Positions 46,198 through 60,671 of a DNA stretch of 64,000 nt are shown one piece after another. The stretch is from Massilia sp. H-1 (GTDB lineage Bacteria; Pseudomonadota; Gammaproteobacteria; Burkholderiales; Burkholderiaceae_D): NCBI GenBank assembly GCA_024703915.1, contig CP087969.1, positions 1,736,001-1,800,000 of the forward strand. Reading direction: 5' to 3'. Positions within the stretch are counted from its first letter, which is position 1. Each line of letters opens with the position of its first letter. Both the position numbers and the translations under genes were made by a program. A model generated the notes under the pieces. It did not search any database. It worked only from the letters and a program-made list of their open reading frames with translations, and was not told the origin of the DNA.

Positions 46198-46619
46198 ATG
46201 TTTTTTCTAAGAATACTTTCCTTCATCGTTCAAGCAGCTTCGTCGCGTTCGCCGCGCCATTCTTCATGTTGACCGAGCGCCAGGGCCTGGCTTTGGGCGG
46301 CGTGCCCACCATCATTGCCAGCGCGCTCGCGGTGCTGCTGTTCGGCCTCGCCTATTTCCATTTCGCGCTGTCGGGCCACAACATCGTGCGTTCGCGCCGT
46401 CTGCGCCAGGTGGCTGCCGCGCTGATCCTGTTCCAGCTGGGCGCCGGTGGCTGGCTGCTGCATGTGTCGGGCAATCCCCAGACGCTGGTGGCCGTCGCCC
46501 CCCTGATGTGCTTTTCCGTCTTGCTGTTTCTCGCCTTTGTCTGGCCCGGCGACAACAGCCACACCCATCGCCGCATGCCTGCGGCACAAGGACGCCAGCG
46601 ACGAGCTTCAGCCACACTG
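46198..46619 (+). CDS. Hypothetical small membrane protein
   Basis: Starts MFFLRILSFIV and, after a frame slip near 46235, continues FVAFAAPFFMLTERQGLALG, with four hydrophobic segments including TIIASALAVLLFGLAYFHFA and VAAALILFQLGAGGWLLHV. The likely end is a hydrophilic tail RHKDASDELQPH at TGA 46617-46619, reached by a second slip near 46580. I do not recognise the family; both joins are inference. Confidence 0.5.
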
Positions 46620-46677
46620 ACAATTGTCTTATTGACAATTTCCATGCTATGCTCTCGGGTCTGTACGGGAGAAATGC

Positions 46678-47121
46678 ATGGCAAAGGCGCTGGCACTGGC
46701 GGCAATCCGCTTCTATCAACAATCGATATCACCGCGTAAGGGGTTCTGCTGCGCGTATGCCGCGCACACCGGCCGTCGCAGCTGTTCCGCGCTGGGCTAC
46801 CGCGCCATTCAGCGCTACGGCGTATGGCGCGGCTTGTTTGTGCTCGATGCGCGCCTGCACAAGTGCGGCGCCGCACACCGGCGCCACCATCCGGTCGGCG
46901 CACTGGCAGGGCAGGCAGGTTTTCTCGATTGCGGCGGCTGCGACGCGCCCGGTTGCGACTTGCCGGGCGACTGTCACTTCGGCAGCGGTGGCAACAAGGC
47001 GCTCAATTGCCTCGACGGATGCAGCAGCTGCGGCGATTGCGACTGGCGCAGCCGCAAGAAGAAGAAAAATGAGCGCGAGCAGTATGTCGTGGTTTCGCCG
47101 ACCACCCGGCTCAAGCGCTGA
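46678..47121 (+). CDS. yidD: YidD-like membrane protein insertion factor
   Basis: Starts MAKALALAAIRFYQQSISPR with the YidD signature (IRFYQQSISP, followed by a Cys-rich CCAYAAHTGRRSCSALGYRA). It is longer than the standard 70-90 residue YidD because of a Cys-rich extension (CGGCDAPGCDLPGDCHFG, CLDGCSSCGDCDW). Such extended forms occur in betaproteobacteria. The usual rnpA/yidC neighbours are absent, so a role in membrane protein insertion is by family only. Confidence 0.75.
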   Translation: MAKALALAAIRFYQQSISPRKGFCCAYAAHTGRRSCSALGYRAIQRYGVWRGLFVLDARLHKCGAAHRRHHPVGALAGQAGFLDCGGCDAPGCDLPGDCHFGSGGNKALNCLDGCSSCGDCDWRSRKKKKNEREQYVVVSPTTRLKR

Positions 47122-47122
47122 G

Positions 47123-48184
47123 TCAGGAAGCCGGGTTGTCCCACAGGTCGCCGGTCGGGCTGGTGCGCGGCGCGGCCACCCCGAAATGCTGGTAAGCGAG
47201 CGGCGTGGCGATGCGCCCGCGCGGCGTGCGCTGCAGATAGCCTTGCTGGATCAGGAAAGGTTCGAGCACGTCTTCGATGGTGTCGCTTTCCTCGCCGATG
47301 GCGGCCGCCAGATTGCCGATCCCGACCGGGCCGCCGCCAAACTTGAACAGCACCGCCTCCAGCAGCTTACGGTCCATCACGTCGAAACCGACGGCGTCGA
47401 CGTCGAGCATGACCAGCGCCGCATCGGCCATGGCCTTGGTGATTTCACCGGTACCTTTGACTTCCGCATAATCGCGCACGCGCCGTAGCAGCCGGTTGGC
47501 GATCCGGGGCGTGCCGCGCGCAGCAGCGATTTCACGCGCGCCGTCCTCGACGATGGGCGCGCCGAGCAAGTCGGCGCTGCGCGTGACGATGCGGGTCAGT
47601 TCGCTGGCGTTGTAAAACTCGAGACGGGCCACGATGCCGAAGCGGTCGCGCAGCGGATTGGTCAGCATGCTTAGACGCGGGTGGTGGCGCCGACCAGGGT
47701 GAACGGCTGCAGGTCGAGCTTGACCGAGCGCGCGGCCGGGCCTTCGCCGATCATGATATCGATCTGGTAGTCTTCCAGCGCCGGATACAGAATCTCTTCG
47801 ACCACCGGCGAGAGGCGGTGGATCTCGTCGATGAACAGGACGTCGTTCGCTTCGAGATTGGTCAGGATGGCCGCCAGATCGCCGGGGCGTTCGAGCACCG
47901 GGCCCGAGGTCTGGCGCAGATTGACGCCCATTTCGCGCGATGATGTGGGCCAGCGTGGTCTTGCCCAGGCCCGGCGGACCGAACAGCAAGGTGTGATCGA
48001 GGGCTTCCTTGCGCTTGCGCGCGGCCGCGATGAAAATCTCGAGCTGGCCGCGGATCTTTTCCTGGCCGACGTACTCGTCCAGCTGCTTGGGGCGCAGCGC
48101 GCGCTCGATCGCCTCTTCGTTGGGCGAAGCGGGCGTGGGCGCGATGATGCGCTGTTCGCTGAAATTGTCGGTCTGGATGCTCAT
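47123..48184 (-). CDS. ruvB: Holliday junction branch migration ATPase RuvB
   Basis: [20 protein letters not shown] start, [20 protein letters not shown], Walker [18 protein letters not shown], Walker [21 protein letters not shown], sensor [20 protein letters not shown] and a C-terminal winged helix ([17 protein letters not shown]). Works with RuvA and RuvC to process recombination intermediates. Breaks at about 47938 and 47668; the second is GCCGGC read as GTCTAAGC in TTRAGML. Confidence 0.95.
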   Translation of the reverse strand: MSIQTDNFSEQRIIAPTPASPNEEAIERALRPKQLDEYVGQEKIRGQLEIFIAAARKRKEALDHTLLFGPPGLGKTTLAHIIARNGRQSAPDLGPGARTPRRSGGHPDQSRSERRPVHRRDPPPLAGGRRDSVSGAGRLPDRYHDRRRPGRALGQARPAAVHPGRRHHPRLSMLTNPLRDRFGIVARLEFYNASELTRIVTRSADLLGAPIVEDGAREIAAARGTPRIANRLLRRVRDYAEVKGTGEITKAMADAALVMLDVDAVGFDVMDRKLLEAVLFKFGGGPVGIGNLAAAIGEESDTIEDVLEPFLIQQGYLQRTPRGRIATPLAYQHFGVAAPRTSPTGDLWDNPAS

Positions 48185-48224
48185 CTAAACTTGCTCGCTA
48201 TAAATACATCGTCAGGCTCAGGTT

Positions 48225-48356
48225 ACGGAAGGCGTCCTGGCAAGGACGCCCCGTTTCAGCAGGGGCGCGGCATGCCGCGCCAATTCCAATGCACGGAAGG
48301 CGTCCTTGCAAGGACGCCCCGTTTCCTGCAGGGGCGCGGCATGCCGCGCCAATTCC
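48225..48356. repeat. Tandem 63-base direct repeat with internal palindromes
   Basis: Two near-identical units (48225-48287 and 48293-48356) beginning ACGGAAGGCGTCCT and ending GCCGCGCCAATTCC. Each contains two hairpins, GGCGTCCTTGCAAGGACGCC and GCGCGGCATGCCGCGC. The units differ by about three bases. They lie between ruvA and ruvB. Confidence 0.85.
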
Positions 48357-48361
48357 CTGCT

Positions 48362-48939
48362 TCACCCTTTGGACAGCGCTTTAAGCGCGTACTTGATACC
48401 GTCGGAAACACTGCTGCCAGCTTAAGATATTCTTCAGCGCGGCCAGCGCTTCCTTGTCAGAATACCCCAAAGCCAGCAGCGCATTGAGGATGTCCGATTG
48501 CGCGTCGTGCTGAACCACGCCGCCGACGGCGCCCAGGTCCGCGCCCAGCTTGCCTTTGAGTTCCAGCAGCAAGCGTTCGGCCGTCTTCTTGCCGATCCCG
48601 GGCACCTTGACCAGGCGCCCGGCTTCCTGCAGCGTCACCGCCTGGGCCAGGTCGGCGATCGTCATGCCCGACAGAATCGACAGCGCGGTGCGCGCCCACG
48701 CCGGTGATCTTGATCAGCTGGCGGAACACGGCGCGCTCTTCGGCATTGCCGAAGCCAAACAGCAAATGCGCATCTTCGCGTATCGCCTGGTGGGTGAACA
48801 GCGTGACCTTCTCGCCGATGTGCGGCAGGTTGTAGTAAGTGCTCATCGGCACATCGACTTCGTAGCCGACGCCGTTGCAGTCGACCAGCAGCTGGGGTGG
48901 ATTCTTTTCTAAAAGAATACCGGCAATACGTCCGATCAT
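48362..48939 (-). CDS. ruvA: Holliday junction DNA helicase subunit RuvA
   Basis: [20 protein letters not shown] start, [20 protein letters not shown], the first HhH segment [20 protein letters not shown], the second Hh[21 protein letters not shown], and the C-terminal RuvB-binding domain ending YALKALSKG. Breaks near 48700 (lost GC) and 48420 (TTAAGC for an expected CCGGC-containing codon pair). It lies between ruvC and ruvB in the order typical of Burkholderiales. Confidence 0.94.
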
Positions 48940-48947
48940 GGGGAACC

Positions 48948-49485
48948 TTAAACGAGACGGCCGCGCTTCATGCGCAGGCCGGAAAGCGAGGGTGCCAGCG
49001 CGCCGATCAAGGCCAGCGCGTCGACACTGTTGGCGTGGCAAATGGCAACGCCGAGCGCATCGGCGGCATCGGTGCCGGGCAGGCCCGGCAGCACCAGCAG
49101 GCGCGCGACCATTTCCTGGACTTGCTCCTTGGCCGCCTTGCCGTGGCCGGTGACCGCCTGCTTGACTTGCAGCGCCGTGTATTCAGCCACGCTCAGCTCG
49201 TTATGGACGAGCGCCGTGATGGCGGCGCCGCGGGCCTGGCCGAGCAGCAGCGTGGACTGGGGATTGACGTTGACAAAGACTTTTTCGATGGCCGCGCAGG
49301 TCGGCTGGTAGGTGCGCACGACCTCGCCGATCCCGTCCAGGATCACCTTGAGGCGTGGCGGCAACGCGCCTCTCGGACCCCGTCTTGATGGTGCCGGAGG
49401 CGATGTAGCGCAGCTTGTTGCCCTGCTTTTCGATAATCCCGAAGCCTGTGGTACGCAGGCCCGGGTCTATGCCAAGAATAATCAT
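48948..49485 (-). CDS. ruvC: Crossover junction endodeoxyribonuclease RuvC
   Basis: [20 protein letters not shown] carries the first catalytic Asp. [20 protein letters not shown] has the second acidic residue, and the late pair sits in [17 protein letters not shown]. The frame breaks once near 49367. About 179 residues, the family length. Resolves Holliday junctions recognised by RuvAB. Confidence 0.94.
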
Positions 49486-49579
49486 TATCGAATGTTATAC
49501 CGCCGAGCAAGGTTTGGCGCGAAATTCCACGACATAAAACGACATCGTCCTCATGAAGGCGGCGGTGCGACGCCTCGCG

Positions 49580-49620
49580 ACCCATAGCGCGTTACCGAAG
49601 TTGTTCGGCACGCTATGGGT
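49580..49620. repeat. Inverted repeat between purH and ruvC
   Basis: ACCCATAGCG at 49580-49589 pairs with CGCTATGGGT at 49611-49620, with an inner CCGAA/TTCGG pair. A perfect 10-base outer stem, no T-run. Possibly a transcription pause or a repeat-family element. Confidence 0.6.
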
Positions 49621-49660
49621 CCCCGCCTGCGCGAGGACGACGGGCTACTGCCAACTAAAA

Positions 49661-51232
<1,572 letters not shown>

Positions 51233-51326
51233 GGGAGTGGCCTGGTTGTGGAGTATTCGGGTGCACTGGCGCGCCGCGCGCGATGGGCTCGCGCTCGAAG
51301 CACGGCCACTCAGTGTGCTAAAGCGT

Positions 51327-51560
51327 TTACAGCAATCCGTGTTCCTGGAGTTTCTTTCGCAAGGTGTTGCGATTGATGCCCAGCATTTGCGCGGCGTGCG
51401 ACTGGTTGCCTTCTGCGCGCGTCATCACGACTTCAAGGATGGGACGCTCAACGGTCAACACCACCATGTCATAGATATTCGACGCCTGCTGCTCGCCCAG
51501 ATCGTTGAAATACTCTTCAAGACTCTTCTGGACGACTTCCTGGATACTTTCTTTGCTCAT
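51327..51560 (-). CDS. fis: Fis-family DNA-binding protein
   Basis: 77 residues, intact. [20 protein letters not shown] and the C-terminal helix-turn-helix [20 protein letters not shown] followed by LRKKLQEHG are typical for betaproteobacterial Fis. It follows dusB in the classical dusB-fis operon and precedes purH on the same strand. Confidence 0.95.
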   Translation of the reverse strand: MSKESIQEVVQKSLEEYFNDLGEQQASNIYDMVVLTVERPILEVVMTRAEGNQSHAAQMLGINRNTLRKKLQEHGLL

Positions 51561-51624
51561 TTTTTGTGCTTCACGTAGCTGATTGATGTTCTAAGCGCTG
51601 CTCTGCGGGCAGCGTTCGCTTTCT

Positions 51625-52712
51625 TTATGCTGCCAATGCATCCTCGGCGACACCTGCGGGCCGGTATTGTAACCGCTCGCCGAAACGATGTTGTTTTTTG
51701 AAGAACTTGTCGACCGCGTCCAGCTGCAGTTCGGTCGATTCCAGCAAATTCATTTGCTGACGGAATTCTTCACCGCCAGCCAGGTCGCGCACGTACCAGC
51801 CGATGTGCTTGCGCGCCGTGCGCACACCGAGAAACTCGCCATAGAAGGCGTAGTGGGCTTGCAAATGCTCGTCCATCAGGGCGCGCACTTCCTCGACCAT
51901 CGGCGCCAAGCAAGTGTTCGCCGGTGCGCAGGAAATGGTCGATCTCGCGGCAGATCCACGGCTAGGCCCTGGGCCGCGCGGCCGATCATGACCGCATCCG
52001 CGCCGGTTTGTTCCAGCACGAACTTTGCTTTTTCGGGGGTCGTGATGTCGCCATTGGCCACCACCGGAATCCGCACCTCGGCCTTGACCGCGGCGATGGT
52101 CTCGTATTCGGCCTCGCCCGTGTAGCCGTCGGCGCGCGTGCGGCCATGCAGGGTCAGCATCTGAATGCTTAAGCCTGCTCGGCGATGCGGGCAATGCGCA
52201 ATGCATTTTTGTTTTCGCGGTTCCAGCCGGTACGGAACTTGAGCGTGACCGGCACATCGACCGCGTTCACGACCGCGTGCAGGATTTTTTCGACCAGGTC
52301 TTCATGCTGCAGCAAGGCCGAACCGCACCAGCTGTTGCACACCTTCTTGACCGGGCAACCCATGTTGATGTCGATGATCTGGGCGCCGCGGTCGACGTTG
52401 AACTTGGCGCAATCGGCCAGATCCTGCGGATCGGCACCGGCGATCTGGACCGCTTTCGGCTCCATTTCGCCGTCGTGGTCGGTGCGGCGCGAACTCTTTT
52501 CCGTGGCCCACAGGCGCGGGTTGGAGGCCGCCATTTCCGACACCGCGTAGCTCACCCCCGAGCTGCTTGCACAACTGGCGGAACGGGCGATCGGTCACCC
52601 CCGCCATGGGAGCGACGAAAACATTATTACGCAGCAAGTACGGACCAATCTGCACAGGCGAGCCGGGGAAGAGTTTGCAGGAACCGGCTATTTTACCTGA
52701 TTTGCTGCTCAA
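51625..52712 (-). CDS. dusB: tRNA-dihydrouridine synthase DusB
   Basis: FMN enzyme reducing uridines in t[23 protein letters not shown] start region, [20 protein letters not shown] with the catalytic cysteine, [31 protein letters not shown] and [13 protein letters not shown]. Breaks at about 52563, 52168 (AEQAGIQML, GCCGGC read as GCTTAAGC), 51962 and 51910. The start at 52712 leaves an extra 20 residues before PYLLRN; a later start is possible. Confidence 0.92.
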
Positions 52713-52769
52713 AATATAAGCACTATTTTGTATAAAGCAAATGCTCGCTAGATTTTTTGAATGGTGGCG

Positions 52770-53417
52770 TCAGCGCAATTCATCGAGTACGCCACGGTCA
52801 AGGTGGTCGACCTCGCCCCAGCTTTGCAAGCTCAGCTTGCCATCGGTGACGCTAAAGCGGTTGATGCTGGCGTTCTTGACGGGGAAGTCGCGCGGCGTTT
52901 CGAGCGGCAAGCCCTTGGCGCCGCGATAAGCGCACTCGAGCACGCCGCCATGGGCCACCAGCGCCAGCCGTTGGCCGGGATGGCGTTCGGCCCAGCCCAG
53001 GATGGTGTGCATGCTGCGCGCATAGAACTGGCGAAAACTTTCCGCCACGCGCAAGCCGGGCGGCATCACGCTGTCGATGTCGCGCGCCTGCCACGCCGCG
53101 AATTCACGCGGGAAGCGTTCCTCGATCTCGGCGTACAGCAAGCCTTCGAAGCCGCCGTAGCAGCGCTCGCGCAAGCCGGGGTCGCTGTGCAGCGCCATGC
53201 CCTGCCTGCGGGCGACGGCCTGGGCGGTCTGGTGGGCGCGCTGCAAGTCGCTCGCGACAATGGCGTCGAAATGCTCATCGCCCAGGGCCTCGGCCAGCGC
53301 ATCAGCCTGGCGCAAGCCTTCGGCGTTGAGCGCGATATCGATGTGGCCCTGCAGGCGCCGCTCGGCGTTCCACGCGGTTTCCCCGTGGCGTATCAGTACG
53401 ATCTGTGTGGTCGGCAT
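52770..53417 (-). CDS. Histidine phosphatase family protein (phosphoglycerate mutase-like)
   Basis: 215 residues, intact. The catalytic RHG motif is in IVLIRHGETAWNAERRLQGH and the second histidine in LALVAHGGVLECAYRGA. LRERCYGGFEGLLYAEIEER supports a broad-specificity phosphatase rather than a glycolytic mutase. The substrate cannot be told from sequence. Its start overlaps the stop of the next upstream gene. Confidence 0.9.
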   Translation of the reverse strand: MPTTQIVLIRHGETAWNAERRLQGHIDIALNAEGLRQADALAEALGDEHFDAIVASDLQRAHQTAQAVARRQGMALHSDPGLRERCYGGFEGLLYAEIEERFPREFAAWQARDIDSVMPPGLRVAESFRQFYARSMHTILGWAERHPGQRLALVAHGGVLECAYRGAKGLPLETPRDFPVKNASINRFSVTDGKLSLQSWGEVDHLDRGVLDELR

Positions 53418-54080
53418 TTAGGCAAGCGTGGGGGCGATCTCGGGATTGAGCGAGTAAAAACGCCGTAAATCTGGGCTTCGTCGAGGATATGGCCGCGAAT
53501 GGCGAGCCGGGCCTCGGGCCCGGTGAAGCGGCCTTCGAGCGGGAAACGGGGAATGTCGAGCGCATACAGGGTAAATACATAGGCGTGCGCGCTGGTCGTT
53601 CCATGGCGGGCAAGGACCGTCGTAGCCGTAATACTCATCGGCCATGTCCGGGTCCGCCAGGAACCAGCTGGTGTAATCATTGACGCCCTGGCGCAGCTGG
53701 TGCTCGGTCCCGTTCTTGATGGTGAACGGCACCAGCGGCCCGGTCTTGCCGTGCGGCGTGACCAGTTCCGAGAACATGCCTTGGGTCAGCGAGCGCAGCG
53801 CGACCGGGATATCGACCAGGGTCCAGTGATAAAAATCGGCGCGCGGCAGTTCGGCCGCGACCACCCTGCCCTCCTGGTTGACGTCGGTGCCGACGGTGGG
53901 GGCGTCGATGTCGCGGCAAAACAGGGCCAGCGACTGGGTACCGTTGGGCACGTCGTCCCATGCCAGATGCGGGTTGCGGTTGTTCGCAAAGCGGACGTGG
54001 CTGGCAGGATCGATGACGGCGAACGCGCAGTCGGCGGGGATCAGCTCGCCATCGCTGAAGGAATCACTCCACAGTTTCAT
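53418..54080 (-). CDS. YbhB/YbcL family (PEBP-like) protein
   Basis: MKLWSDSFSDGELIPADCAF, HLAWDDVPNGTQSLALFCRD with ID-PT, and DFYHWTLVDIP plus YDGPCPPWNDQRAHAYVFTL match the Raf-kinase-inhibitor/PEBP-like bacterial family. One frame break lies near 53618. No signal peptide. The biological role of bacterial members is poorly defined. Confidence 0.9.
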   Translation of the reverse strand: MKLWSDSFSDGELIPADCAFAVIDPASHVRFANNRNPHLAWDDVPNGTQSLALFCRDIDAPTVGTDVNQEGRVVAAELPRADFYHWTLVDIPVALRSLTQGMFSELVTPHGKTGPLVPFTIKNGTEHQLRQGVNDYTSWFLADPDMADEYYGYDGPCPPWNDQRARLCIYPVCARHSPFPARRPLHRARGPARHSRPYPRRSPDLRRFYSLNPEIAPTLA

Positions 54081-54126
54081 TACCGCCTCCCCATGATGAT
54101 ATTGACCATATTAAGTGCGCCAGGTT

Positions 54127-54575
54127 TCATTTCGGCCCCACCTGGAGCCAGAAAGTAACCGGACCGTCGTTGGTGAGCGACACTTTCATGTCGGCCCCGA
54201 ACTGCCCGGTTTCCACCTGGGCGTGACGCGCGCGCCTGCCGTACAAAATGATCGAACAGGCGCTTGCCGTCAGTCAGTAGCGCGGCGGCTTGCGGTGAAC
54301 GAGGGCCGGGTCCCGGAATTGGTATCGGCCGCCAGCGTGAACTGGGGCACCAGCAGCAAGCCATGCCTACCACATCGGTCACGCTGCGGTTCATCTTGCT
54401 TAAGCATCGTCGGCGAACACCCGGTAGGCCAGCAGTTTGGCCAGCAAGGCGTCGGCTTCCTTTTCGGTATCGCCCTTTTCGGCGCACACCAGCACCATCA
54501 GGCCGGGGCCGATGGCGCCGACCTGGGCACCGTCCACCACCACGCTCGCCTGGCTGACCCGTTGCAACAGTCCGA

Positions 54576-54579
<4 letters not shown>
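54127..54579 (-). CDS. dtd: D-aminoacyl-tRNA deacylase
   Basis: Removes D-amino acids from t[43 protein letters not shown], the conserved SQFTL-like motif here read as [11 protein letters not shown] after a frame repair near 54360, and the GP motif [12 protein letters not shown] at the C-terminus are present. Breaks at 54400 (DDAGKMN, GCCGGC read as GCTTAAGC), 54360, 54310 and 54235. Overlaps tyrS by four bases. Confidence 0.9.
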
Positions 54580-55931
<1,352 letters not shown>

Positions 55932-56002
55932 CTAAACTTAATAACAACAAGAAAAAGTAGCGGTCTTCATGGATGTTCAAGCGGCAAATTTTAACTGATT
56001 GC

Positions 56003-57365
56003 ATGAATCCTATACACAAATTCACAGGCAAAAGCTGGACCGGCCTGCTAGGAACAACGCGAAAGTCGCGCATTATCAGCGCTGGCGCGATTTTCCTTGC
56101 GGCATGTGCTTTCGGCGCCATGTTGTTGCCGATGGCTCCTGACGCATCGGACCTGCCAGTTAGATCCATCGCGCAAGATCTGGTCATGCCGAATCTGGCC
56201 GATCAGATTGCAGCCCTGCAAAAAGACGATCAACGCTTCGTCCAGGAAGAAAAAATCCGCCCAGGCGACACGCTGGCGGTCCTGCTGCAGCGCCTCGGCG
56301 TCGACGACCCCGAGGCCGTCAACTTCATCAAATCCGACAAAATCGCCCGCGGCGTGATGCAGCTCAAGACGGGCAAACGCGTCCAGGCGCAAACCGGCGA
56401 GAACGGCGAACTGCAATGGCTGCGCGCGACCATCGTCGACGGCCGCGACAACCCGGCCAAACAGCTTTCGATCGTACGTGACGGCGACAAGTTCGTCGCC
56501 AAGGAATCGGCCCCGGAACTGGAACGCCGCGTCGAAATGCGCTCGCGCGAAATCACCTCTTCCCTGTACGGCGCGACCGACGCCACCACCGACGGCGGCA
56601 AACTGCCCGACTCCGTCGTGGCCCAGATCATCGAGATGTTCTCGACCAGCATCGACTTCCGCTCCGACCTGAAACGCGGCGACCGCTTTAACGTGGTCTA
56701 CGAAACGTTCTGGCAGGATGGCGAAATGGTGCGCGCAGGACGCATCCTGGCTAAGCAGAATTCATCAACCGCGGCGTGACTTACCAGTCCGTCTGGTACG
56801 AAGACCCGATCACCAAGCAAGGCGGCTACTATAGCTTCGACGGCAAGGCGCTCAAGAAAGCCTTCCTCAAGTCGCCGCTCGAGTTCTCCCGTATTTCTTC
56901 CGGCTTCGCCAACCGCGTGCACCCGATTTCGGGCGCCTGGAAAGCCCACAAGGGTGTCGATTTCGCTGCCGCGAACGGCACGCCGATCCGCGCTTCGGGC
57001 GACGGCACCATCGATTTCATCGCGTCCAGGGTGGTTACGGCAACTTCGTGATCATCAAGCACTGGGCCAACTACACCACCGCCTACGCGCACATGAGCCG
57101 CTTCGCTTCCGGCATCCGCCGCGGCGCTTCGGTCAAGCAAGGCGACGTGATCGGCTATGTCGGTTCGACCGGCTGGTCGACCGGCGCCCACCTGCACTAC
57201 GAATTCCGCGTCAACAACGAAGCCAAGGACCCGATGTCGGTCAAGGTACTGGCGCAGGCACCGCTGACGTCGGCGGAAATGGCACGCTTCCACACCGCCG
57301 CGGCCGACATGACCCACCGCTTCGCCCTGCTGCGCCCGACCGGCTCCCCGATGGCCGCGCGCTAA
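56003..57365 (+). CDS. M23 family (LytM) murein endopeptidase with LysM-like/OapA region
   Basis: [20 protein letters not shown], then a signal-anchor helix ([20 protein letters not shown]). A central region begins with [19 protein letters not shown] and contains [20 protein letters not shown]. The C-terminal zinc peptidase has [20 protein letters not shown] (HxxxD) and [13 protein letters not shown] (HxH). Probably cleaves peptidoglycan cross-links in the periplasm. Breaks at 56750 (ILAGEFI) and about 57028. An in-frame ATG at 55973 would add ten residues. Confidence 0.93.
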
Positions 57366-57387
57366 ACCGCAGCTCGCAACCCTCTCG

Positions 57388-57430
57388 CGCCTTCCACTGT
57401 TGCAAACCGGTGGAAGGCGTTTTGTTTTTG
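57388..57430 (+). terminator. Rho-independent terminator after M23 peptidase
   Basis: CGCCTTCCAC and GTGGAAGGCG pair around TGTTGCAAACCG, followed by TTTTGTTTTTG. It lies immediately before anmK, which must have its own start signals or be read through. Confidence 0.88.
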
Positions 57431-57441
57431 TGGATGGCACT

Positions 57442-58916
<1,475 letters not shown>

Positions 58917-58939
58917 TTGATACTCCTACTAGGAACAAG

Positions 58940-59391
58940 TCACTCATTATAGACCCTAGTTGCGCCGCCCGCTTCGACTACCTTGTTCAATACCGGCTGG
59001 GTGATGGCCATATGAAACACCGGCTCGCCCGTTTCCTGGTGGGTGAGCGTGCTTAAGCCACGGTGGCGCCACTGTGCATTTCCAATTTTTTGTAATGGAC
59101 ATTGCCTATGATGCGGCCTTTCGGCTGCAATTCAAGCAGTTCCGTGGCAAATACATCGCCCGCGATATAGCCTTCGACGATCAGGGTTGCGCAATGAACA
59201 TCGCCTTCGATGCGCGCATGTTCGGAGACGATGAGCACATTTTCGCTGCTGTCGCCGCCAATCACATCGCCATGGACCTCGCCGTCGATGCGCAGGCCGC
59301 CGGTAAAGCACAGATTGCCTTCGATCCTGGCCGAAATTCCGACCAGGCTGTCAATTTCCGTCTTTGCATTACGACCGAACATGATGGGCAC
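58940..59391 (-). CDS. Bactofilin family cytoskeletal protein
   Basis: MPIMFGRNAKTEIDSLVGIS and the beta-helical core GNLCFTGGLRIDGEVHGDVI, LIVSEHARIEGDVHCATLIV, GYIAGDVFATELLELQPKGR and IIGNVHYKKLEMHSGATVAG are standard for bactofilins, which polymerise and organise cell shape or polarity. The frame breaks at 59052 (GATVAGTL, GCCGGC read as GCTTAAGC), after which a short tail ends at TGA 58940. Start 59391 or the in-frame ATG at 59382. Confidence 0.93.
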
Positions 59392-59550
59392 TCCTCAGCG
59401 TGACAGTTGCGAACGAACGCACCTGCCCTGTGCGGGAGCGTGCGGACAAAGGGGGTTCTTGCCAAATAGACCAGAGCCAGAGTCAATTTACCGCCATCAC
59501 TAAGTCATGGCGTTGATCTGGATCGCGTCGGCAGCCCCCTGCCCGCCTGC

Positions 59551-60589
59551 TTACGGCAGCAGTGCGATCTGCTGCAAGTTTGGCGCCTTCGTCGAAGCCG
59601 AACATCAGGTTCATGCACTGTACCGCCTGGCCCGACGCGCCCTTGACCAGGTTGTCCTGCACCACCAGGATCACCAGCATGTCGCCGTTGCCCGGACGAT
59701 GCAGCGCCAGGCGCAGCACATTGGCGCCGCGCGTGGAACGGGTTTCCGGATGCGAGCCGAACGGCATCACGTCGACGAATGGGGCATCCTCGTATTGCTC
59801 TTCAAACAAGGCTTGCAGGGCCTCGTTCGTGACCGGCGCGGTCAGGCGCGTACAGGGTCGAATGCATGCCGCGGATCATCGGCACCAGGTGGGGCGTGAA
59901 GATCAGATTGACCGGGGAATCGGTGTAGCGTTGCAGCTGAGCAACGGTTTCCGGCGTGTGACGGTGACCGGAGACGCCGTAAGCCTTGAAATTGTCGCTC
60001 GATTCCGAGAACAGGGTGCCGATCTCGGCCTTGCAGGCTTGGCGCCCGACACGCCTGACTTGGCGTCGGCGATCAGCGAGCCGGTATCGATCAGATTGGC
60101 CTTGAGCAGCGGATAGAAGCCGAGCTGCATGGTGGTCGGGTAGCAACCTGGATTGGCGATCAGGCGCGCGGCCTTGATCGCATCGCGATTGAGTTCCGGC
60201 AAGCCATACACGGCTTCTTCCAGCAATTCCGGGCAGGTATGCGGGATCTTGTACCACTGTTCAAACGTGGCCTGGTCCTTGAGACGGAAGTCGGCGGCCA
60301 GATCGATCACCTTGACAGCCGATGGCGAGCAGCTCAGGCGCCTGGGCCATTGCCACGCCGTGCGGCGTGGCAAAAAGACCACGTCGCACTGCTTGAGGTC
60401 GACTTTGTCGGGCGCCGAAAACGCCAGATCGACGCGCCCGCGCAGCGACGGGAACATGTCGGCCACCGGCAAGCCGTCTTCCTTGCGCGAGGTAATCGCG
60501 GTCAGCTGAACGCCGGGATGGACCGCCAACAGCCGCAGCAGTTCCACGCCCGTGTAACCGGTACCGCCGACGATGCCAACTTTGATCAT
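59551..60589 (-). CDS. argC: N-acetyl-gamma-glutamyl-phosphate reductase
   Basis: Third step of arginine synthesis. [20 protein letters not shown]ossmann start, [32 protein letters not shown], and the active-site cysteine in [20 protein letters not shown], then [20 protein letters not shown]. Breaks near 60378, 60317, 60045 (GAGRKAE), 59824 (lost GC) and 59578. It ends QQIALLP at TAA 59551. Confidence 0.93.
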
Positions 60590-60671
60590 GGTATTTCCTT
60601 TAAGAGAGACTTGGTAAAACAGAACGATAATTTTACCAGTCCCTCGCGCGCCCTGCCGCCGCCCTGCCCGA

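Noticed and set aside
52770..53417. Naming the histidine phosphatase gpmA
   Set aside because: Length and motifs fit the broad histidine phosphatase family; glycolytic mutase features could not be shown.
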